Part shown: positions 5,648-9,365 of the stretch, piece after piece | Layout: every line of letters begins with the position of its first letter | Numbering within the stretch: the first letter of the stretch is position 1 | NCBI RefSeq assembly: GCF_002505485.1 | Contig: NZ_DAVG01000108.1 | Location: 1 to 9,365, forward strand | Direction of reading: 5' to 3' | DNA from: Methanosarcina sp. UBA5 | GTDB lineage: Archaea > Halobacteriota > Methanosarcinia > Methanosarcinales > Methanosarcinaceae | Length of the DNA stretch: 9,365 nucleotides | Notes under the pieces: generated by a model | The model's input: only the letters and a program-made list of their open reading frames with translations | Databases searched by the model: none | Told to the model about the DNA's origin: nothing | Translations under genes and position numbers: made by a program

Positions 5648-6310
5648 TTATGCTTTTTTGATTCTCCGGATTTTATCAATAAAATACTTAGTTTCTGTCT
5701 TTACATCATCACTGCACACGACTGCAGAAATTGCGACCAGGCTATCAGCTCCGTTTTGAAGGACACTCTCGCAATTTTTCTTATTTATTCCGCCAATAGC
5801 AACTACAGGAAGCTTTACTGCATCTTTAACTTCTCGGATTCTAAGAGGACCGACTCCGTCTCCGGCATCTTTTTTGGTCGCAGTATCGAATATAGGACCA
5901 AGCCCTACATAGTCAGCCCCATTTTTCTCAGCCAGAATTGCTTCCTTCCTGTCATGCACACTAAGGCCGATTATCTTATCCTTGCCAAGGAGTTTTCTGG
6001 CAGTCTCAATAGGCATGTCGTCCTGGCCTATATGGACTCCATCTGCATCAACTGCCAGAGCCACATCGATCCTGTCATTTACCAGAAAGACTGCTCTGCC
6101 GCTGCAGATTTTCTTGATTTCGGAAGCTTCTTCTACCATCGCTTTCGTGCTTTTATCCTTTTCCCGGTACTGCACAATCCTGCAGCCTGACTCGACTGCC
6201 TCCCTTACATCGGATAAAGTCCCTTTTTTCGAGAGTCCGGAATCTGTAACGAGATAAAAATCGATTTCTTTTAAAAGGTGACTTTTCCGGCTGAAGCCTT
6301 TCTGGTTCAT
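5648..6310 (-). CDS. thiE: Thiamine-phosphate synthase
   Basis: ThiE joins HMP pyrophosphate and thiazole phosphate to give thiamine phosphate and pyrophosphate, in the cytoplasm. The protein is a TIM barrel of about 220 residues, the normal length for single-domain ThiE. Visible motifs are QYREK (47-51), NDR (78-80), DGVHIGQDD (90-98), GLSVH (115-119), DYVGLGPIFDTATK (133-146) and VVAIGGI (169-175); together these line the known substrate and diphosphate sites. I chose ATG 6310. The upstream ATG at 6337 adds MCILDGSSI without a ribosome binding site, while GGATGG lies upstream of 6310. It is downstream of thiM on the same strand, with a 14-bp palindrome between them. A hairpin and T-tract follow the stop. 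Nothing suggests a fusion to ThiD or ThiN. Confidence 0.95.
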   Translation of the reverse strand: MNQKGFSRKSHLLKEIDFYLVTDSGLSKKGTLSDVREAVESGCRIVQYREKDKSTKAMVEEASEIKKICSGRAVFLVNDRIDVALAVDADGVHIGQDDMPIETARKLLGKDKIIGLSVHDRKEAILAEKNGADYVGLGPIFDTATKKDAGDGVGPLRIREVKDAVKLPVVAIGGINKKNCESVLQNGADSLVAISAVVCSDDVKTETKYFIDKIRRIKKA

Positions 6311-6353
6311 AATGCTTGATCCATCCAGTATGCACATTTTTTAGAAATAGTTC

Positions 6354-6387
6354 ATTAAAAAGATATTGTTTATAATATCTTTTTAAT
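6354..6387. promoter_or_regulatory. Perfect 14-bp inverted repeat between thiM and thiE
   Basis: ATTAAAAAGATATT (6354-6367) and AATATCTTTTTAAT (6374-6387) are exact reverse complements around a 6-base loop (GTTTAT). It lies 25 bases after the thiM stop and 44 bases before the preferred thiE start. It could be an operator or promoter dyad for thiE, an RNA hairpin that sets the thiM to thiE ratio, or a processing site. All pairs but two are A-T, so the DNA would also melt easily. Position and perfection argue against chance, but no known thiamine regulator motif is claimed. Confidence 0.65.
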
Positions 6388-6411
6388 ATCTCATAAATCA
6401 ATTTTCTTAAC

Positions 6412-7197
6412 TTAGCGTTCTTCAAAATTCATCATACTTTTTACTTTTTCATCCGACATGTTGAAAACTTCATCATACAGGTTAACCTTGAAACTTCCAG
6501 GCCCTCTTGATTTTCCAGCTGCAAGTTCCCCTGCAACTCCAAAGTAGCATAGAGCATCTCTGGCCGCTTCGCAGTAGTCCGGGTTAATAGCAGCAAATGA
6601 ACCTATTACTGATGCAGCCATGCATCCAGTTCCGACAATCGACCCCATGAACTCATGCCCGTTCTTCACAATGAAAACCCTCTCTCCATCACTTATAACA
6701 TCTTCTTTTCCTGTCATCACGACAACGGAAGAGCTTGATTTTGCGAATTCTTTCGCAATCTTTAAAGGGTCCGCATCAATCGAAGTAGCTTCAACCCCTC
6801 TTGTCTCAGCACTCTCACCTGCCAGCTTTGCAATTTCCGAATAATTGCCTTTTATGATATCGATACGGACAGAATCAAGGATTTTAGCAGCCATTTCATT
6901 TCGGAATTTTGTAGCCCCGACCCCGACAGCATCAAGCACAACCGGAATTTTCTTTTTATTTGCTGCAGCCGCAGAGAGAAGCATGGAATCAATGATTTCC
7001 GATGTCAGGGTTCCGATGTTAAGCACAAGAGCCGATGAAATCCCTGTCATCTCAGCACATTCATCAGGAGCATGCGCCATTATAGGCAACGCGCCAAAAG
7101 CTCTTGTCATATTTGCACATTCGTAAATAGTTACCCAGTTAGTTATATGATGTATGAGGGGTTTTGTTTCTCTTATTGTTTTTAATGGGTTATCCAT
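6412..7197 (-). CDS. thiM: Hydroxyethylthiazole kinase
   Basis: ThiM phosphorylates 4-methyl-5-(2-hydroxyethyl)thiazole with ATP, a salvage step that feeds ThiE. The 261-residue length fits the ribokinase-like ThiM family. Motifs from the chosen start are an N-terminal PLIHHITNWVTIYECAN (14-30, matching the usual PLVHNITN), ALPIMAHAPDE, VVLDAVGVGATKFR (86-99), IKGNYSEI (116-122 region), MTGKEDVISDG and the anion-hole segment VGTGCMAAS with the conserved Cys (192). ATG 7197 is chosen over ATG 7230 because GAGGA at 7203-7207 is a good ribosome binding site 5 bases upstream; the longer form adds a poorly matching MQNSKRLSRNL. thiE follows after 101 bases from the preferred start. fdhD lies upstream by about 199 bases, so thiM probably has its own promoter. 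No TPP riboswitch is visible. Confidence 0.95.
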   Translation of the reverse strand: MDNPLKTIRETKPLIHHITNWVTIYECANMTRAFGALPIMAHAPDECAEMTGISSALVLNIGTLTSEIIDSMLLSAAAANKKKIPVVLDAVGVGATKFRNEMAAKILDSVRIDIIKGNYSEIAKLAGESAETRGVEATSIDADPLKIAKEFAKSSSSVVVMTGKEDVISDGERVFIVKNGHEFMGSIVGTGCMAASVIGSFAAINPDYCEAARDALCYFGVAGELAAGKSRGPGSFKVNLYDEVFNMSDEKVKSMMNFEER

Positions 7198-7202
7198 AAG
7201 AT

Positions 7203-7207
7203 TCCTC
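7203..7207 (-). promoter_or_regulatory. Ribosome binding site that decides the thiM start
   Basis: The minus strand reads GAGGA, then ATCTT, then ATG at 7197. This matches the anti-Shine-Dalgarno end of archaeal 16S rRNA and favours 7197 over the upstream ATG at 7230. Confidence 0.65.
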
Positions 7208-7329
7208 GATAGACGTTTTGAATTCTGCATAGTCTGAATTTATGAATGATTAAAATTATTCTTAATTGTTATTTAGCAAACATTCATCTGGGAAATTAAT
7301 CAGAACTCATAATTAAACATTGAGGGTCT

Positions 7330-7385
7330 GGAATTAAGTATTAAACCGGAGTTAAGCATAAGAATCCAGAACTAAGCACTAAAAG
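7330..7385. repeat. Degenerate short direct repeat in the fdhD-thiM gap
   Basis: Three related units begin at 7330 (GGAATTAAGTATTAAA), 7348 (GGAGTTAAGCATAAGAA) and 7368 (AGAACTAAGCACTAAAA), at steps of 18 and 20 bases. They lie just downstream of fdhD and upstream of thiM on the minus strand. They may be a decayed tandem duplication or multiple protein-binding sites. Confidence 0.35.
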
Positions 7386-7396
7386 TCTTACTAAAC

Positions 7397-8221
7397 TTAC
7401 TCCGAGTTCAGGATCCTTTCTGCGCCTGTGTAAATATTCATCTTTTGGCTACGGACAAAGCCGATAATAGTAAGGCCAGCTTGCTCTCCCATACTTATGG
7501 CAAGTGTGGTGGTTGCACCTCTGGATGCGATAATAGGAATATTAGCCATCAAGCACTTCCTTACCATTTCCGAAGAAAGCCTTCCCGAACAGGTTACAAT
7601 TGTCCTTGAGAAGTCCACACCATGTCTCAGTCCGTAACCTATTGCCCTGTCAAGGGCATTATGCCTACCAATATCTTCTATTACGCAGATTTTTCCTTCC
7701 GGCTCGAAAAGCCCTACAATGTGTATGCCGCCTGTTCTGGTATGAAGATCTGAGACCAGTGTTTCTTTCATTATGTTCTTAATTGTTGAAACATCAGTGA
7801 CCAGATCGGAATGGATTTCTGGGAGGCGGTCCGAGTCCAAATATGAAGCGTCGCCTCCACACCCCGAAAGGACAGTTTTGCCTGAAAGCATGATTGAAAA
7901 CGGGTCTTTTGTCAGGACATTGACACTGAGAGGGCTGACAACATCTATTTTTCCGCTTTTGTCTCTGTTTTTATCTATATTTCGTTCTCTGCTTTCTTCT
8001 ATATGCAACGATTCGATATCCTCGAGTTTGCGGATAATCCTTTCCGTATATAAAAATCCTGTCACAAACTCTTCAAGCATAGTCGGGCTTACCATAGCGG
8101 TTAGAGCATGACGGCCGTTAACAAAAACTGCAAGAGGCACTTCCATTACAACTTCGTGAGACGACCGGACCATTAACCCGTTATTGTATTTCATACAGGG
8201 GACCGTGCTGTACATCCTCAT
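7397..8221 (-). CDS. fdhD: FdhD, formate dehydrogenase accessory sulfurtransferase
   Basis: FdhD passes sulfur from a cysteine desulfurase to the bis-pterin molybdenum (or tungsten) cofactor, a step needed for active formate dehydrogenase in bacteria. The 274 residues carry family signatures: EVPLAVFVNGR (27-37), EEFVTGFLYTE (50-60), EDIGRHNALDRAIG (182-195), SGRLSSEMVRKC (212-223) and ASRGATTTLAISMGEQAGLT (232-251). The usual CxxC loop is here SGCGGDAS (119-126), so only the first Cys (121) of the pair is kept. Residues about 76-92 are a charged insertion (EESRERNIDKNRDKSGK). The gene begins 10 bases after the desulfurase stop, so the two are almost certainly one transcript; AAGGAA lies just before the ATG. 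In a methanogen the client may be formylmethanofuran dehydrogenase or a formate dehydrogenase; neither is in this window. Confidence 0.93.
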   Translation of the reverse strand: MRMYSTVPCMKYNNGLMVRSSHEVVMEVPLAVFVNGRHALTAMVSPTMLEEFVTGFLYTERIIRKLEDIESLHIEESRERNIDKNRDKSGKIDVVSPLSVNVLTKDPFSIMLSGKTVLSGCGGDASYLDSDRLPEIHSDLVTDVSTIKNIMKETLVSDLHTRTGGIHIVGLFEPEGKICVIEDIGRHNALDRAIGYGLRHGVDFSRTIVTCSGRLSSEMVRKCLMANIPIIASRGATTTLAISMGEQAGLTIIGFVRSQKMNIYTGAERILNSE

Positions 8222-8231
8222 ACCCTATTCC

Positions 8232-9365
8232 TTATACCATACGTACGATCTCTTCAACGGTTTCAATAAGCATGTCAACATCTTCCGAGGTATTGTATAG
8301 GTAAAGACTTGTTCTGACAGTGCCGTTTTGAAGCCCAAAGTGTTTCATTAGTGGGATACAGCAGTGATCTCCCGAACGGACAAGCACTGCTGCCCTTTCG
8401 TCAAGAAAATAGGCTATCTCGTGTGGGTGAATTCTGTCTATGGTAAAAGAGACAACCCCAATCCTGTTTTTTGTGTCCTGCGGCCCGTAAACAGTGATCT
8501 TATCTATCCCAGCAAGCCCTGTGAGAAGACGTTCAGTTAGCTTCTGTTCATGCCTGAATATGGCATCCATCCCCAGGCTTTCAAGATATTTCACTGACTG
8601 CCCAAGCCCGATCGCGCCTGAGATATTAGGAGTACCGCCCTCAAACCCCTGGTAGCCACCAGTCAAAATATAACCCTCAGTTGTAACATCCTCGACCATG
8701 CCTCCTCCCAGTATAAGAGGAGAAATAAGCGTATCTCGCATCCACAGCACGCCAGTGCCCGTTGGTCCTAGCATCTTATGGCCTGAGAAACACAAAAAAT
8801 CGCATCCAAGAGCCCGGACATCCACAGGAACGTGGGGGACGGACTGTGCCCCATCAACCAGAAAATAGGCTCCCTGGGCTTTGCAGATCTCAGCAATCTC
8901 CCGTACAGGCTGCACGGTGCCAAGTACGTTTGACACATGGCTGACCGCAACTAGCTTTGTGTCATCGGTAATTGCCTCTTTAAATGCTTCCAGATCAAAA
9001 ACCCCAGCTTTACCAGGCTGGATAACAGCCACTTCAACACCTTTTTGGCGCAGCCGAAGCCAGGGAAGCAGGTTGGAATGGTGCTCTACAACTGTTGTCA
9101 CTATCCTGTCCCCTGGATGCCAGTCGAGCCCGGCTGCAACCATGTTGATAGCTTCGGTCGTATTCTTGGTAAAAACTGTCGTGCCCTCTTTCCCGCCAAT
9201 GAAGTTGCTGACCAGCTCATGTGCATCCTGATATTTCTGGGTTGCAACCCTTGTAAGCCTGTGCATTCCCCGACCAACATTAGCGCGGTATTGCCGGTCA
9301 TATTCGTTCATTGCAGCTATTACAGGCTCAGGAACAAGGCTGGTTGCTGCGCTATCCATATAATG
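8232..9365 (-). CDS. sufS: SufS-type cysteine desulfurase (class V aminotransferase fold), N-terminus outside the window
   Basis: This PLP enzyme takes sulfur from cysteine, leaving alanine and an enzyme persulfide. The frame is open to the window edge, reading HYMDSAATS. The Met at 9357-9359 is the conserved (Y)xDSAATS region and not the start, so roughly 20 residues are missing. Numbering from that Met: VEHHSN (91-96), VDGAQSVPH (168-176; Asp169 for the PLP ring), SGHKMLGPTGTG (192-203; Lys195 holds PLP), a glycine-rich GGGMVEDV loop, and RSGDHCCIPLM (328-338). Cys333 matches the catalytic Cys of SufS RxGHHC. VRTSLYLYNT (348-357) is the conserved end. The sequence is group II (SufS/CsdA) rather than IscS/NifS. 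Direct coupling to fdhD suggests it feeds cofactor sulfuration, though a role in Fe-S cluster or other sulfur supply is also possible. No sufE or iscU gene is in view. Confidence 0.93.
   Translation of the reverse strand, partial: HYMDSAATSLVPEPVIAAMNEYDRQYRANVGRGMHRLTRVATQKYQDAHELVSNFIGGKEGTTVFTKNTTEAINMVAAGLDWHPGDRIVTTVVEHHSNLLPWLRLRQKGVEVAVIQPGKAGVFDLEAFKEAITDDTKLVAVSHVSNVLGTVQPVREIAEICKAQGAYFLVDGAQSVPHVPVDVRALGCDFLCFSGHKMLGPTGTGVLWMRDTLISPLILGGGMVEDVTTEGYILTGGYQGFEGGTPNISGAIGLGQSVKYLESLGMDAIFRHEQKLTERLLTGLAGIDKITVYGPQDTKNRIGVVSFTIDRIHPHEIAYFLDERAAVLVRSGDHCCIPLMKHFGLQNGTVRTSLYLYNTSEDVDMLIETVEEIVRMV

Noticed and set aside
5600..6190. 196-codon plus-strand ORF opposite thiE
   Set aside because: It overlaps thiE completely on the other strand, has Cys/Ser/Phe-rich translation without family features, and thiE motifs are unmistakable.
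7231..7396. TPP riboswitch upstream of thiM
   Set aside because: I looked on the minus strand for the CUGAGA core and the rest of the conserved THI box and did not see them; the region is AT-rich without the expected helices.
8881..9231. 116-codon plus-strand ORF opposite the desulfurase
   Set aside because: It is a shadow of the clearly conserved desulfurase frame.
1..9365. CRISPR array, tRNA or rRNA
   Set aside because: No regularly spaced identical repeats and no tRNA- or rRNA-like conserved segments were found on either strand by reading.

Overview
The window looks like the chromosome of a methanogenic archaeon, most probably Methanosarcina or a close relative. This is judged from the genes themselves, not from a search. 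The evidence is the AT-rich intergenic DNA with long gaps, the ArsR-like winged-helix protein of a type I associate with Methanosarcina, exported proteins rich in N-glycosylation sequons, a DUF2284 protein, thiM-thiE, and fdhD beside a SufS-type cysteine desulfurase.

Layout. (1) Positions 1-241 hold the decayed 3' end(s) of IS200/IS605-type tnpB DNA: two near-identical hairpins exactly 200 bases apart, each with a TAG stop in its loop. (2) About 250-1290 is an AT-rich stretch with no convincing gene; the only candidate is a 42-codon basic ORF at 1061-1189. (3) Positions 1291-4375, plus strand: a soluble winged-helix protein whose C-terminus appears frameshifted, a coiled-coil lipoprotein, and a membrane protein with an outside beta domain, one membrane span, an acidic PVKE-repeat spacer and a C-terminal winged helix. 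The three may form a surface-sensing regulatory cluster. (4) Positions 4574-5258, minus strand: a DUF2284 putative metal-binding protein broken by an apparent 2-base deletion inside its first Cys motif. (5) Positions 5259-5612 are intergenic, with an 8-bp inverted repeat and a possible insertion-sequence end. (6) Positions 5648-9365, minus strand, read from right to left: sufS-like cysteine desulfurase (N-terminus outside the window), fdhD 10 bases downstream of it, then thiM and thiE.

How the genes work together. The desulfurase and FdhD form a plausible sulfur-relay pair: sulfur from cysteine is handed to FdhD, which in studied bacteria sulfurates the molybdenum/tungsten bis-pterin cofactor of formate dehydrogenase. 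In a methanogen the client could be formate dehydrogenase or formylmethanofuran dehydrogenase. ThiM phosphorylates the thiazole alcohol, and ThiE joins thiazole phosphate to HMP pyrophosphate to give thiamine phosphate. A perfect 14-bp inverted repeat lies between thiM and thiE. No TPP riboswitch is seen upstream of thiM.

The points most worth checking are the two apparent frameshifts (1291-1778 and 5076-5079), the membrane-tethered regulator cluster, the TnpB-type 3' ends (possible omega-RNA remnant), and the thiM-thiE palindrome.
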